The notes: generated by a model from the sequence alone, not told the origin. A stretch of DNA of 64,000 nucleotides from Microbacterium sp. SORGH_AS_1204 (GCF_030818935.1 NZ_JAUTBD010000001.1:930001-994000); one strand, 5' to 3'; positions 42,686 to 54,078 are shown, counted from the stretch's first letter. Numbers and translations: made by a program.

Positions 42686-45223
42686 ATGATCGATCGCGAT
42701 CGTTTCCCCGTCGACGAGTGGCGCCTCGTCGAGACCCAGTTCTCGCTCGACGACGTGGGGGTGACCGAGACCCTCTTCGCCGTCGGCAACGGCTACCTGG
42801 GCCTGCGGGGCAATTCCATCGAGGGCCGGTTCGCCCTCGAGCAGGGCACCTACATCAACGGTTTCCACGAGACGTTCCCGATCCGTCACGCCGAGCAGGC
42901 CTACGGCTTCGCCGAGGTCGGGCAGACGATCATCAACGCACCGGATGCCAAGGTCATGCGCGTCTACGTCGACGACGAGCCGCTGTCGCTCGACGTGGCC
43001 GACGTGCGCGAGTACGAGCGGGTCCTCGACATGCGCCAGGGGATCCTGCGTCGCAGCCTCCTGTGGGTCACCCCCTCGGGCAAGCGCGTTCGCATCGAAG
43101 ACGAACGCTTCGTCTCGTTCGACGAGAAGCACCTCGCCGTCCTCCGCCTGACCGTGACCGTGCTCGACGCCGACGCGCCCGTCACCGTCAGCAGCCAGCT
43201 GCTCAACCGTCAGGACGGCGAAGGCATCTACGGCGGGTCGCCGATGGCATCCACCAAGGCCGGCTTCGACCCCCGCAAGACCGAGAAGCTCAGCGACCGC
43301 GTGCTGCAGCCGCGCGAGTACTGGCAGGACGGCGAGCGCTCGGCCCTCAGCTACGAGGTCAGCGAGTCGAACATGACGCTCGCCGTCATCGCCGACCACC
43401 TCGTCGACACGCAGAACGAGTACACCGCGCGGCGGCTCATCGAGCCCGACATCGCCAAGAACGTCTACCGCGTGCACGCCCGCGCGGGGGTCCCCACCAC
43501 GATCACCAAGCTCGTCAGCTACCACACGTCGCGCGGCGTCCCCACCGGCGAACTGCTCGACCGGTGCCGCCGCACGCTCGACCGCGCCGTCGAGATGGGC
43601 ATCGATGCGCTGTTCTCTCAGCAGATCGCCTGGTACGCCGACTTCTGGGACCGTTCCGACGTACGCATCGGCGGGCACGGCGACCTGCAGCAGGCCACCC
43701 GTTGGTGCCTGTTCCAGCTCGCGCAGGCGGCGGCCCGCGCCGACGGTCAGGGCGTCCCGGCCAAGGGCGTGACCGGCTCGGGCTACAGCGGGCACTACTT
43801 CTGGGACACCGAGGTGTACGTGCTGCCGTTCCTGGCGTACACGTCGCCGCTGTGGGCGCGGAACGCCCTGCGCATGCGCTACCTCATGCTGCCCGCCGCC
43901 CGAAAGCGCGCGCACCAGCTCAACGAGGCGGGAGCGCTGTTCCCCTGGCGCACGATCAACGGCGAAGAGGCGTCGGCCTACTACGCCGCCGGCACGGCGC
44001 AGTACCACATCAACGCAGACGTCGCCTTCGCGCTGGCGAAGTACGTGCGCGCGACCGGCGACGAGGAGTTCCTCGCCCGTGAGGGCGTGGACATCGCCGT
44101 CGACACCGCGCGTCTGTGGTCGACGCTGGGCTTCTGGCGCTCCAGCGACGACGCCTCCGACGGCGAGCACGACTCGTTCCACATCCACGGCGTCACCGGG
44201 CCCGACGAGTACACCACCGTCGTCAACGACAACCTCTTCACCAACGTGATGGCGCGGTTCAACCTTCGTTTCGCCGCCCGCACCGTGCGCGACCTGGCCG
44301 AGAACGACCCCGACGCCTACGCGAAGATGGCCGAGCGCATGAACCTCGACCCCTCCGAGCCCGAGCGCTGGGACAAGGCGGCCGAGGCCATGCACATCCC
44401 GTTCAGCGAGGCTCTCGGCATCCACCCGCAAGACGCCGTGTTCCTCGAGCGCGAGATCTGGGACCTCGAGAACACCCCGCCCGATCAGCGTCCGTTGCTG
44501 CTGCACTTCCACCCGCTGGTGATCTACCGCTACCAGGTGCTGAAGCAGGCCGACGTGGTGCTCGCTCTGTTCCTGCAGGGCAACCACTTCACGGATGCCG
44601 AGAAGCTCGCCGACTTCGAGTACTACGACCCGCTGACCACCGGTGACTCCACGCTGTCGGCCGTCGTGCAGTCGATCCTGGCGGCCGAGGTCGGCTACCA
44701 GGACCTCGCGCTGGAATACTTCCGTCAGGCCGCGTTCGTCGACCTCGGCGATCTGCACCACAACGCCAGCGACGGCGTGCACGTGGCGTCGGCCGGCGGT
44801 GTCTGGACGGCGCTGGTCAGCGGCTTCGGCGGCATGCGCGACCACTTCGGGCAGCTGACCTTCGACCCGCGTCTGCCCGCCGACTGGCCCGAGCTGTCGT
44901 ACGTGCTGCACTGGCACGGCACTCGCCTCGACGTCACCCTCCACACCCATGCGCTGACGCTGCGTGCCGGGCGTGAGGGGGCGTCGGTGGCGTTCGCGGT
45001 GCGCGGGGTCGACTACACCGTCGCCCCCGGCGAGACGGTGCGCGTGCCGCTGCACGGGCAGGGCCCGGTGCGTCCGGGCCGCCCCTCGATCCGCCAGCTC
45101 GAGGGCTCCGTGCGCGAGGACGGCACGCTGCTGTCGGCGTCGGTCCCCATCGTCACGGCCGCGATCCCGATCGTCAGCGAAGACGACGCCCCCATCGCGG
45201 TCGGTCTCGACGGCGGCTTCTGA
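42686..45223 (+). CDS. GH65 family glycoside phosphorylase (maltose/trehalose/kojibiose type)
   Basis: An 845-residue GH65 enzyme that splits an alpha-linked disaccharide with inorganic phosphate into glucose and beta-glucose-1-phosphate. The conserved catalytic acid is in GVTGPDEYTTVVNDN (Glu near residue 508); SGHYFWDTEVYVLPF and ALFPWRTINGEE are also characteristic. The N-terminal beta-sandwich includes ETLFAVGNGYLGLRGN. The gene follows beta-PGM, an arrangement typical of phosphorylase operons. The disaccharide (maltose, trehalose, kojibiose or nigerose) cannot be read from the sequence. Confidence 0.93.
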   Translation: MIDRDRFPVDEWRLVETQFSLDDVGVTETLFAVGNGYLGLRGNSIEGRFALEQGTYINGFHETFPIRHAEQAYGFAEVGQTIINAPDAKVMRVYVDDEPLSLDVADVREYERVLDMRQGILRRSLLWVTPSGKRVRIEDERFVSFDEKHLAVLRLTVTVLDADAPVTVSSQLLNRQDGEGIYGGSPMASTKAGFDPRKTEKLSDRVLQPREYWQDGERSALSYEVSESNMTLAVIADHLVDTQNEYTARRLIEPDIAKNVYRVHARAGVPTTITKLVSYHTSRGVPTGELLDRCRRTLDRAVEMGIDALFSQQIAWYADFWDRSDVRIGGHGDLQQATRWCLFQLAQAAARADGQGVPAKGVTGSGYSGHYFWDTEVYVLPFLAYTSPLWARNALRMRYLMLPAARKRAHQLNEAGALFPWRTINGEEASAYYAAGTAQYHINADVAFALAKYVRATGDEEFLAREGVDIAVDTARLWSTLGFWRSSDDASDGEHDSFHIHGVTGPDEYTTVVNDNLFTNVMARFNLRFAARTVRDLAENDPDAYAKMAERMNLDPSEPERWDKAAEAMHIPFSEALGIHPQDAVFLEREIWDLENTPPDQRPLLLHFHPLVIYRYQVLKQADVVLALFLQGNHFTDAEKLADFEYYDPLTTGDSTLSAVVQSILAAEVGYQDLALEYFRQAAFVDLGDLHHNASDGVHVASAGGVWTALVSGFGGMRDHFGQLTFDPRLPADWPELSYVLHWHGTRLDVTLHTHALTLRAGREGASVAFAVRGVDYTVAPGETVRVPLHGQGPVRPGRPSIRQLEGSVREDGTLLSASVPIVTAAIPIVSEDDAPIAVGLDGGF

Positions 45224-45233
45224 GCGACGCGGA

Positions 45234-45267
45234 CGCGGCGGCTCCCTCGGGTGAGGGCGTCGCCGCG
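45234..45267 (+). terminator. Terminator after GH65
   Basis: The arms cgcggcg and cgccgcg enclose a second small stem (ccctc/gaggg), and ttcgtgttt follows. It begins 11 nt after the GH65 stop. Confidence 0.75.
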
Positions 45268-45588
45268 TTCGTGTTTCCAGCGGGATGTGCGGCGTGGCGG
45301 CCGGTGCGGTCGGGCCGAGGAGGGGTGCGGGTGTCACGAGAACAGGGGATGCCGCGACGGCAGGGCGGATGACGGGAGCTCGGCCTGTTCGGGGCTCATG
45401 GCGCGTTCCGGTGACGGTGGGCGGACGGGCCGGGTGCACCACCGGGGCCGGCGGTGCCCGCGCCGCGGCGGGCGGTGCCCGCGACCGACGGTGTGGCGGG
45501 GAGGTTCGGCACCCGGTGTCCTTGGAGGTGGAGCTGGGGTGCGGACCACGGCGGAAGCGGCCACGGAGGCGATGTCGGAGGGACGCCG
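45268..45588. other. Gap before dnaX (321 bp)
   Basis: Only short frames without family features are present. The sequence is GC-rich with runs such as ggcggtgcccgcg repeated with variations around 45460-45480. A promoter for dnaX is at the right end. No RNA gene is visible. Confidence 0.4.
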
Positions 45589-45600
45589 TAGGCTGGTGTG
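45589..45600 (+). promoter_or_regulatory. Leaderless -10 element of dnaX
   Basis: TAGGCT (45589-45594) lies 6 nt before the GTG at 45601. A GTG at 45598 is also in frame but closer to the box, so 45601 is the better start. Confidence 0.6.
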
Positions 45601-48600
45601 GTGACGACAGCCCTGTACCGCCGATACCGCCCCGAGGCGTTCGGCGAGATGATCGGGCAGTCGCAGGTGACCGAGCCGCTCATGACCGCCCTGCGCAGTG
45701 ATCGCGTGGGTCACGCCTACCTGTTCTCGGGCCCGCGCGGCTGCGGAAAGACCACGTCGGCGCGTATTCTCGCCCGCTGCCTCAACTGCGCGGCGGGCCC
45801 CACCGACACCCCCTGCGGAACGTGCGACAGCTGCGTCGAACTGGGCCGTGGCGGCGGCGGGTCGCTCGACGTGGTCGAGATCGACGCGGCCAGCCACAAC
45901 GGTGTCGACGACGCCCGCGACCTCCGTGAGCGCGCGATCTTCGCACCGGCCCGCGATCGGTTCAAGATCTTCATCCTCGACGAGGCGCACATGGTCACGC
46001 AGCAGGGCTTCAACGCTCTGCTCAAGCTCGTCGAAGAGCCGCCCGCGCACGTGAAGTTCATCTTCGCCACCACCGAGCCCGAGAAGGTGCTCGGCACGAT
46101 CCGTTCGCGCACCCACCACTACCCGTTCCGGTTCGTCCCGCCCGCGGCCATGCTCGAGTACGTGCAAGAGCTGTGCGAGACCGAGGGCGTGGGCGTCGAA
46201 GCAGGTGTGCTGCCTCTCGTGGTGCGTGCCGGTGGCGGCTCGCCGCGCGACACGCTCTCGCTGCTCGACCAGCTGATCGCCGGCAGCGATGCGGATGCCA
46301 CCGGGCACGTCCTCGTGCGGTACGAACGCGCTGTCGCCCTGTTGGGCTACACCCACTCCGAGCTGCTCGACGAGGTCGTCGACGCCTTCGCCGCGAACGA
46401 CGGCGGCGGGGCGTTCGCCGCTGTCGACCGGGTCGTGCAGACCGGACAAGATCCGCGGCGCTTCGTCGACGATCTTCTCGAGCGACTGCGCGACCTCATC
46501 GTCGTGGCGGCGACGGGCGCGGGGGCGTCCGCCGTGCTGCGCGGCGTGCCCGACGACGAGTTGGAGCGCATGGCGCGCCAGGCGACCGCCTTCGGCGTGC
46601 ACCGCCTCTCGCGCACGGCCGATCTCGTTGTGGCCGCCCTCGACGAGATGACGGGTGCGACCTCGCCCCGCCTGCAGCTGGAGCTGCTCGTGGCGCGCGT
46701 GCTCACCCACGCGGGGGTGTCGCAGGGCACCTCGCCCGCCACCGCCCATGACCTCGAGGCATCGCGCGACGCGTCGTCCGGCGCGCCGCAGCTCGCACCC
46801 GCGACGGGACGCCCGGCGTCGCCCGCCGCCGACATCGCCGCGCCGGGGGGAGCGCACGCCGCCTCCGCCGCGCCCCGCGTCGCCGCGCCGGGCGTCACCC
46901 CGTCGCGTATTGCGGCTCCGGCTGTCGCCTCGCCGGGTGTTGCCTCGCCGGGTGTTGCCTCGCCGGGTGTTGCGTCGCCTGGTGTCGTGTCGCCTGCGGT
47001 CGCGTCGCCGGGCGGAGTGGCTCCGACTGTCGCGTCGCCTGGCGCCGCCCCGTCGCGTGTGGCCTCGCCGGGTGTTGCGTCGCCTGCGGTCGCGTCGCCG
47101 GGCACAGAGGCTCCGGCTGTCGCCTCGCCGGCGGTCGCCGCACCGGATGTCGCCGCACCGAACGTTGCGGCTCCGGCTGTCGCTTCACCCGCGGTCGCCT
47201 CGCCGGGTGTCGCCGCACCGGACGTTGCGGCTCCGGCTGTCGCGTCACCCGCGGAAGGGGAGACCCCCCGCGCGACGTCGCCCGGTGTCGCGCAGCCGTC
47301 CTCGCCGCCGCCGGGCACCGCGTCGCCGGTTGTCGCGGCTCCCGTCGCCCCGGCTTCACCGACGGTATCCGACGCGCGCGCCTCGCTCGCGAATGCGGCT
47401 GACGCTTCCGGACCGTACAGCGACGACGACGCACCACCGCCGTTCACCGACGACGATGCGCCACCGCCGTTCGACGACGAGCCGGTGATGACGAGCGCTG
47501 TGCGCGCAGCGCAGAACCCGGTCGCTCCGGCTTCATCGACCGAACCATCGCGCCCCGTTCGGACGGCGCCGGCTGCGACCGACTCCGACGCGCACCCGTT
47601 CGACACCGCGCCGACCCCCGACTCCGCGCCGACCCTCGACACCGCGTCTGCCTCCGACACTCCGACGTCGACGACCGCCGCGGCCGGTGCGTCGGGCGAC
47701 GTCGGTCGTCCTTCGGCGTCCGATGGCGCCGCCGACGTGCTGCGCGCGACCGACGGCTCCGCCGCGCCCACCGATACCGCCTCGCCGCTCGAACCCCCCG
47801 CCCCGACCCCGCCCGTCACACCGGTCGGTCCGATCGAGCTCGGCCACGTGCGCGACGCGTGGCCGGAGGTGCTCGCTCAGCTCGAGGTGGCCAGCCGGCC
47901 GTCGTGGCTCGTCGTGTCGACCGCCACCGTGCGCGCGTTCGACGACGAGGTGCTCACCCTGTCGTTCCGCACCACGGGAGACCTGAACGCCTTCAAGACG
48001 CGCACCGCCGACGGCGGCCCGAGCGAGGATCTGCGTCAGGCCATCCGAACCGTGCTCGGCGTCCGTGTGAAATACCTCGCGCGTCTCGAGGGCGACGCTC
48101 CCGGAGGTCCCGGCCCCGCGGCGCCGCCGCGCGGCCCGTCCTCGCCGCCGGCCGGGTCCGGTGCTCGCCCGGCGATGCGCACCGGCCCGACGAGCGGTCC
48201 GCGCTCATCCGCGCCATACACGACGTCGGTCACCGAGTGGGCTGTCGCGCCGATCCCGTCCGCCGAGGGGCTCCCGAGCGCGACGGCCACGGCCGCCGCG
48301 CCGGGGGGCGCCGCGCACGGGGCCGTCTCGCCGGCGGTCACGACCACGGCCTTGGCCGTCGACGACGAGCCCGACGAAGCGTCCCCCGCCCCTGGAACAT
48401 TCGCGGTGCACCCCGGCGTCGTCCTGCCCCCGCGCGAGGTCACGGCATCGGTCCCCGCGCCCGACGAGGTCGACGATGATGACGTCATCCCGCCGGCCGA
48501 CGCACGTCGAAGCCCCCCTGCCCCCGGTCGTCGTGCCGCGCATGGCTCCCCTCAGCGGCGGCGTCCAGCGTTACGGCGAGGCGGTCGTCCGCCAGATGCT

Positions 48601-48655
48601 CGGCGCCACGTACGTGCGCGACGAGCCCCACGAGCCCCCCACGAGGTTCAGCTGA
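45601..48655 (+). CDS. dnaX: DNA polymerase III subunit gamma/tau (1-bp shift near 3' end)
   Basis: The clamp-loader ATPase of the replicative polymerase. Walker [10 protein letters not shown] is at residues 44-52, a zinc motif [19 protein letters not shown] follows, Walker B ILDEAH and the sensor FATTEPEKV are present. After about residue 390 there is a long Pro/Ala/Val/Ser-rich linker. As written, the frame continues into recR without a stop. A normal C-terminus ([15 protein letters not shown], then [12 protein letters not shown], ending PPTRFS with a stop at 48655) is found in the +1 frame, so an extra base lies near 48485-48500, probably in the gg of ccgccggcc. It is probably a sequence error or a recent mutation. 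Confidence 0.93.
46900..47270 (+). repeat. Pro/Ala/Val/Ser repeat region inside dnaX
   Basis: Fifteen-base units such as ggtgttgcctcgccg, coding for the pentapeptide GVASP and variants (AVASP, DVAAP), are repeated about twenty times. This is the flexible linker between the ATPase core and the C-terminal tau part. It is likely to vary in copy number between strains. Confidence 0.85.
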
Positions 48656-49248
48656 TGTACGACGGCATCGTCCAAGACCTGATCGACGAGTTCGGGCGCC
48701 TCCCCGGCATCGGTCCGAAGTCCGCGCAACGCATCGCCTTCCACATCCTGCAGTCGCCCTCGTTCGACGTATCGCGCCTGTCGACGCTGCTCGGCGAGAT
48801 CCGCGACAAGGTCAAGTTCTGCGAGATCTGCGGCAACGTGTCCGAGCAGGAGCGCTGCTCGATCTGCCGTGATCCGCGACGCAACCCCGCGCTCATCTGC
48901 GTCGTCGAAGACGCGAAAGACGTCGCGGCCATCGAGCGCACGCGCGAATTCCGCGGGCTGTACCACGTACTCGGCGGTGCGATCAGCCCGATCGCCGGAA
49001 TCGGCCCCGACGACCTGCGCGTGACGCAACTCATGCAGCGCCTCGCCGACGGCACGGTGCAAGAGGTGATCCTCGCGACGAACCCGAACCTCGAGGGGGA
49101 GGCGACGGCCACCTACCTCAGTCGGCTGCTGCACACCCTCGAGATCCGCGTGACCCGCCTGGCATCCGGTCTCCCCGTCGGCGGCGACCTCGAATACGCC
49201 GACGAGGTCACCCTCGGCCGTGCCTTCGAGGGGCGTCGCACGCTCTGA
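48655..49248 (+). CDS. recR: Recombination protein RecR
   Basis: A 197-residue RecR that works with RecF/RecO in recombinational repair. Helix-hairpin-helix [20 protein letters not shown] is at residues 12-31, the zinc finger [16 protein letters not shown] at about residues 57-72, and the Toprim domain after it ([32 protein letters not shown]). ATG at 48655 overlaps the proper dnaX stop as TGATG, the normal dnaX-recR coupling. Because of the indel in dnaX the two appear fused in one frame here. Confidence 0.96.
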   Translation: MYDGIVQDLIDEFGRLPGIGPKSAQRIAFHILQSPSFDVSRLSTLLGEIRDKVKFCEICGNVSEQERCSICRDPRRNPALICVVEDAKDVAAIERTREFRGLYHVLGGAISPIAGIGPDDLRVTQLMQRLADGTVQEVILATNPNLEGEATATYLSRLLHTLEIRVTRLASGLPVGGDLEYADEVTLGRAFEGRRTL

Positions 49249-49305
49249 CCGACGCCCCCAGCGGCGCACGCAGCTCGTTGTGCACGACTCTCTGCACGCG
49301 CCCTC

Positions 49306-49612
49306 GTGCACAACGGCGGATGTCGTCGCCGACGCGCCGTCTCGGATGACCCGGTGTCGGCGTGTCGCCGACGTGTCCTGCCGTTGTGCACGCCGGGGCG
49401 CGTCTGTCCGCATCCGTGCACAACGGCGGATGTCGTCGCTGACGCGCCGTCTCGTATGATCCGGTGTCGGCGTGTCGCTGACGTGTCCTGCCGTTGTGCA
49501 CGCCGGGGCGCGCCTGTCCGTATCCGTGCACAACGGCGGATGTCGTCGCCGACGCGCCGTCTCGGCTGATCCGGTGTCGGCGTGTCGCCGACGTGTCCTG
49601 CCGTTGTGCACG
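49306..49612. repeat. 110-bp tandem repeat, each unit a large imperfect hairpin
   Basis: gtgcacaacggcggatgtcg begins at 49306, 49416 and 49526, exactly 110 bp apart; the third copy is partial. Each unit ends with gccgttgtgcac, the reverse complement of its start, and the inner parts (gtcgccgacgcgcc against ggcgtgtcgccgac) also pair, so each copy can fold into a stem of about 40 bp. It lies just after recR. Confidence 0.9.
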
Positions 49613-49659
49613 CCCGGCCCCGGGTCGTCGCCGCCCCGTCGTCGAATACCCCTCGACGT

Positions 49660-49910
49660 GAACCGACCCCCGGCCGCTACCCGCGCTCGCCACCCGCGGC
49701 CCGCGCCCGCTACCCGCGCACCCGCACCCGCGCACCCGCGCCCGCCACCCGCGCACCCGCGCCCGCGCCCGCTACCCGCGGGCCCGCACCCGTTGCCCGC
49801 GTGCCCGCGCGCCCGCACCCGCCACCCGCGCGCCCGCCCCCGCCACCCGCGGGCCCGCACCCGCTCCCGCGCCCGCTACCCGCGCGCCCGCGCCCGCACC
49901 CGCGTGACGC
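49660..49910. repeat. Low-complexity cccgcgcccgc repeat
   Basis: A degenerate array of cacccgcgcccgc-type units runs into the last codons of the exporter gene (RVRARARG at its C-terminus). No separate gene is supported here. Confidence 0.7.
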
Positions 49911-51276
49911 TCGACAGCGTCGCGCGCACGGGCTGGCCGACGTAGATGCCGAGCGAAGCGCCGACGGCGAGGGCGATGCCGATCGTCGCGGCACCGGCCA
50001 GGGTCGTGACGCCCGTCATGAGCACGGCGGCGTCGTCGCCCGACTCCACCACACCCAGCAGCCCGCGGAACACCGCCGCACCGGGCACGAGTGGCAGGAT
50101 GGCGGCCGTCGTGATGGCGACCGACGGTACGTGCAGGCGGTAGGCCACGACGATGCCGACGAAGCTGCCGATGAATGCCCCCACGCCGCTCGCGGCGGCC
50201 ACCTCGAAGCCCAGCGTGCTCGCCCCGACGTAGCCCGCCCACGCGACCAGACTCAGTGCGGCGCTGACCACGACGATGCGCGCGCCCGCGCCGTTGTAGA
50301 CCGCGACCGCGATCGCGATGACCGCGGCGCCGACGAACTGCACGGTGAGCGGCCCCAGCGGCAGGGCGTTCGAGGGCGGAGACATACCCAGGCCGATCAC
50401 GCGCACGGTCTCCAGGCCCGCGAGGATCCCGAGCACCACACCGAGGGTCTGGGTCGTGAGCTCGAGGATGCGTCCGGTCGCGGTGAGCGCGAACCCGTCG
50501 ATGGCGTCCTGGGCGGCGCCGACCACGGTGAGTCCGGCGAGCATGAGCACGATCCCGGATGCCACGATCACCGACGGCCGGACGTCGGCGGCGGCGTCGA
50601 GGCCGGTGTAGCGCAGCAGGGGGGAGAGGGCGGCGACGACGGTCAGGACGAACCCGCCCGCGATCTGCGCGAAGAAGTACGGGACGTGTGCGCGGGCCAT
50701 CACGTGCTGGGTCGTCGCGGCGAGGGCGGCCGCGACGAACGACAGCACGAGCGCCAGCCAGTTGGCTCCGAACATGATCGCCACGCCCGCCGCGAGCGAC
50801 GCCTGCGAGGCGACGACGATCGCGGGGCGATAGCGGAACGGCAGACGACGGATGGCGCGGCAGCGCGCGACGGCATCGTCGAGCGCGAGGCCGTCGGTGA
50901 TGTCGACGACCAGGGCCTGCAGCCGCTGCAGCTTCGCGTGATCGGGCACCGACCCCCGCACCACGCGCAGTAGCGTCGTGGGGTGGTTCGCCCCGGGGCG
51001 GCTGTGCGCGATCGTGATGGAGTTGTAGGTCACGTCGACGTGCACGGGATCCAGCCCGTAGGCGCCGCACACCCGCACGATGGTCAGGGTCACCTCGTTG
51101 GCCGGGGCGCCGACGACCAGCATCGTCTCGCCGATGCGGATGGCGAGGTCGAGGATCCGCGTGGCCAACGCCTCATCGATGACCGGCAGCAGGGTCGTGT
51201 CGAGGGATGCCGCGTCGTCGGCGGAATGCGTCAGGCGCCGCAGCGAAGAGAGCCAGTGGACGGGGGTGAGCGGCAT
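49876..51276 (-). CDS. Threonine/serine exporter family protein (ThrE-like)
   Basis: A 466-residue membrane protein. The N-terminal cytoplasmic domain (residues 15-170, with [20 protein letters not shown] then [19 protein letters not shown]) and about ten membrane segments match ThrE/DUF1212 exporters, which export threonine and serine. ATG at 51276 ([10 protein letters not shown]) is favoured; a longer frame has no good signal. The last residues (RVRARARG) come from a low-complexity repeat. It is convergent with recR and divergent from lysC, in keeping with the aspartate-family amino acids. Confidence 0.88.
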   Translation of the reverse strand: MPLTPVHWLSSLRRLTHSADDAASLDTTLLPVIDEALATRILDLAIRIGETMLVVGAPANEVTLTIVRVCGAYGLDPVHVDVTYNSITIAHSRPGANHPTTLLRVVRGSVPDHAKLQRLQALVVDITDGLALDDAVARCRAIRRLPFRYRPAIVVASQASLAAGVAIMFGANWLALVLSFVAAALAATTQHVMARAHVPYFFAQIAGGFVLTVVAALSPLLRYTGLDAAADVRPSVIVASGIVLMLAGLTVVGAAQDAIDGFALTATGRILELTTQTLGVVLGILAGLETVRVIGLGMSPPSNALPLGPLTVQFVGAAVIAIAVAVYNGAGARIVVVSAALSLVAWAGYVGASTLGFEVAAASGVGAFIGSFVGIVVAYRLHVPSVAITTAAILPLVPGAAVFRGLLGVVESGDDAAVLMTGVTTLAGAATIGIALAVGASLGIYVGQPVRATLSSVTRVRARARG

Positions 51277-51461
51277 GCGATCGCTCCAGGGGGAGGGGGT
51301 GGAACCCGTCGATCCTAGCTGCGGAGGACGGTGCGTCCGCTGGACGCCGATGCGCATGGCGGACGCGGTATGAGCGCGCATCTAAGATGATCCCTTGGGC
51401 GCGGCACCAGCGCCGGCGTCGTGGCATCGGCGACGCACGACCCCCTCCGGGAGTTCTCCTC

Positions 51462-52749
51462 ATGGCTCTGATCGTCCAGAAGTACGGCGGCTCGTCCGTC
51501 GCCGACGCCGAGAGCATCAAGCGCGTCGCCAAGCGGATCGTCGACACGCGTCGCGCCGGCCACGAGGTGGTCGTCGCGGTCAGCGCCATGGGCGACACCA
51601 CCGACGAGCTGCTCGACCTCGCGGGGCAGGTGGCCCCCATCCCCGCGCCGCGCGAACTCGACATGCTGCTCTCCAGCGGTGAGCGCATCTCGATGGCGCT
51701 GCTGGCGATGGCCATCCACTCGATGGGTTTCGAGGCGCGCTCCTTCACCGGCAGCCAGGCGGGCATGATCACGGATGCCACGCACGGCGCCGCCCGCATC
51801 GTCGACGTCACGCCCGTGCGACTGCGCGAAGCCCTCGACGAGGGGGCGATCGTCATCGTCGCCGGCTTCCAGGGCTTCAACCGCGACACCCGCGACATCA
51901 CCACCCTCGGCCGCGGCGGCTCCGACACCACCGCCGTCGCGCTCGCCGCGGCGCTGAAGGCCGACGTCTGCGAGATCTACAGCGACGTCGACGGCATCTT
52001 CACCCGCCGACCCGCGCGTGGTCCCCCTCGCCCGAAAGCTCAACCGCGTCGGCAGCGAAGAGATGCTCGAGCTCGCCGCCAACGGCGCGAAGGTGCTGTA
52101 CATCCGCGCGGTCGAGTACGCCCGTCGTCACGGGGTGCTCATCCACGCGCGCTCCACCTTCAGCTCGGGCGAGGGCACCTGGGTGCTCGACGCCTCCAAG
52201 ACTTCACCGCTCGTCCCCGAGGGAGACACCATGGAAGAGCCCATCGTCGCCGGCGTCGCCACCGACCTCAGCCAGGCGAAGATCACCGTCATCGGCGTTC
52301 CCGACGTCCCCGGCAAGGCCGCCGACATCTTCAAGATCGTCGCGAAGTCCGGCGCCAACGTCGACATGATCGTGCAGAACGTCTCGGCCGCCGCCACCGG
52401 CCGCACCGACATCTCGTTCACGCTCCCGAAGACCGACGCCACGACGGCGCTCAAAGCGCTCGCCGGCGAGCAGTCCGATGTGGGTTTCGAGAGCCTCGTG
52501 CACGACGACCAGATCGGCAAGCTGTCGGTCGTCGGTGCCGGCATGCGCACGCACTCGGGTGTCTCGGCGACGCTTTTCGAAGCGCTCAGCATGGCGGGGG
52601 TCAACATTGAGATGATCTCGACCTCGGAGATCCGCATCTCCGTCGTCGTGCGCGGTGTCGACCTCGCCGAGGCCGCCCGTCTGGTGCACACCGCGTACGG
52701 TCTCGACAGCGACATCGAAGCCATCGTCCACGCCGGCACCGGACGCTGA
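51462..52749 (+). pseudogene. lysC: Aspartate kinase, broken by a 1-bp insertion
   Basis: Phosphorylates aspartate, the first step to lysine, threonine and methionine. ATG at 51462 gives [18 protein letters not shown] with the KYGGSSV motif at residues 7-13; [20 protein letters not shown] is also present. The reading frame is lost near 52003-52005, where accc replaces the expected acc in [12 protein letters not shown]. The rest, including two ACT domains ([20 protein letters not shown] and [16 protein letters not shown]), continues in the +1 frame to the normal stop. Removing one C restores a 428-residue protein of normal length. It is likely a sequence error or a fresh mutation, since the rest is perfectly conserved in style. 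Confidence 0.93.
52231..52749 (+). CDS. lysC: Aspartate kinase beta subunit (internal start)
   Basis: In actinobacteria the C-terminal regulatory part of LysC is often also made as a separate beta subunit from an internal start. Here ATG at 52231 ([14 protein letters not shown]) has gagggagacacc directly upstream, an excellent ribosome binding site inside the gene. The 172-residue product carries both ACT domains that bind lysine and threonine. It lies downstream of the frameshift, so it would still be made intact. Confidence 0.7.
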   Translation: MEEPIVAGVATDLSQAKITVIGVPDVPGKAADIFKIVAKSGANVDMIVQNVSAAATGRTDISFTLPKTDATTALKALAGEQSDVGFESLVHDDQIGKLSVVGAGMRTHSGVSATLFEALSMAGVNIEMISTSEIRISVVVRGVDLAEAARLVHTAYGLDSDIEAIVHAGTGR

Positions 52750-52806
52750 CGAGACCTCTCCTCGCCGCCCCGCGGCATCCCTCCGTGCCCGCTCCGCCCG
52801 ACATGA

Positions 52807-54057
<1,251 letters not shown>

Positions 54058-54062
54058 GCACA

Positions 54063-54078
54063 CGGCATCCGGATGCCG
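54063..54078 (+). terminator. Perfect palindrome after asd
   Basis: cggcatccggatgccg is a 16-bp perfect palindrome starting 6 nt past the asd stop. It probably serves as a terminator, although with no loop base the hairpin needs the centre bases to open. Confidence 0.45.

Noticed and set aside
45601..49248. A natural DnaX-RecR fusion protein
   Set aside because: A normal DnaX end and stop overlapping the RecR start exist one base out of frame, and three similar one-base insertions occur elsewhere in the window.
51300..51461. A lysine riboswitch before lysC
   Set aside because: No conserved lysine-riboswitch elements (loop E or kink-turn motifs) are recognisable in the leader, which is short.
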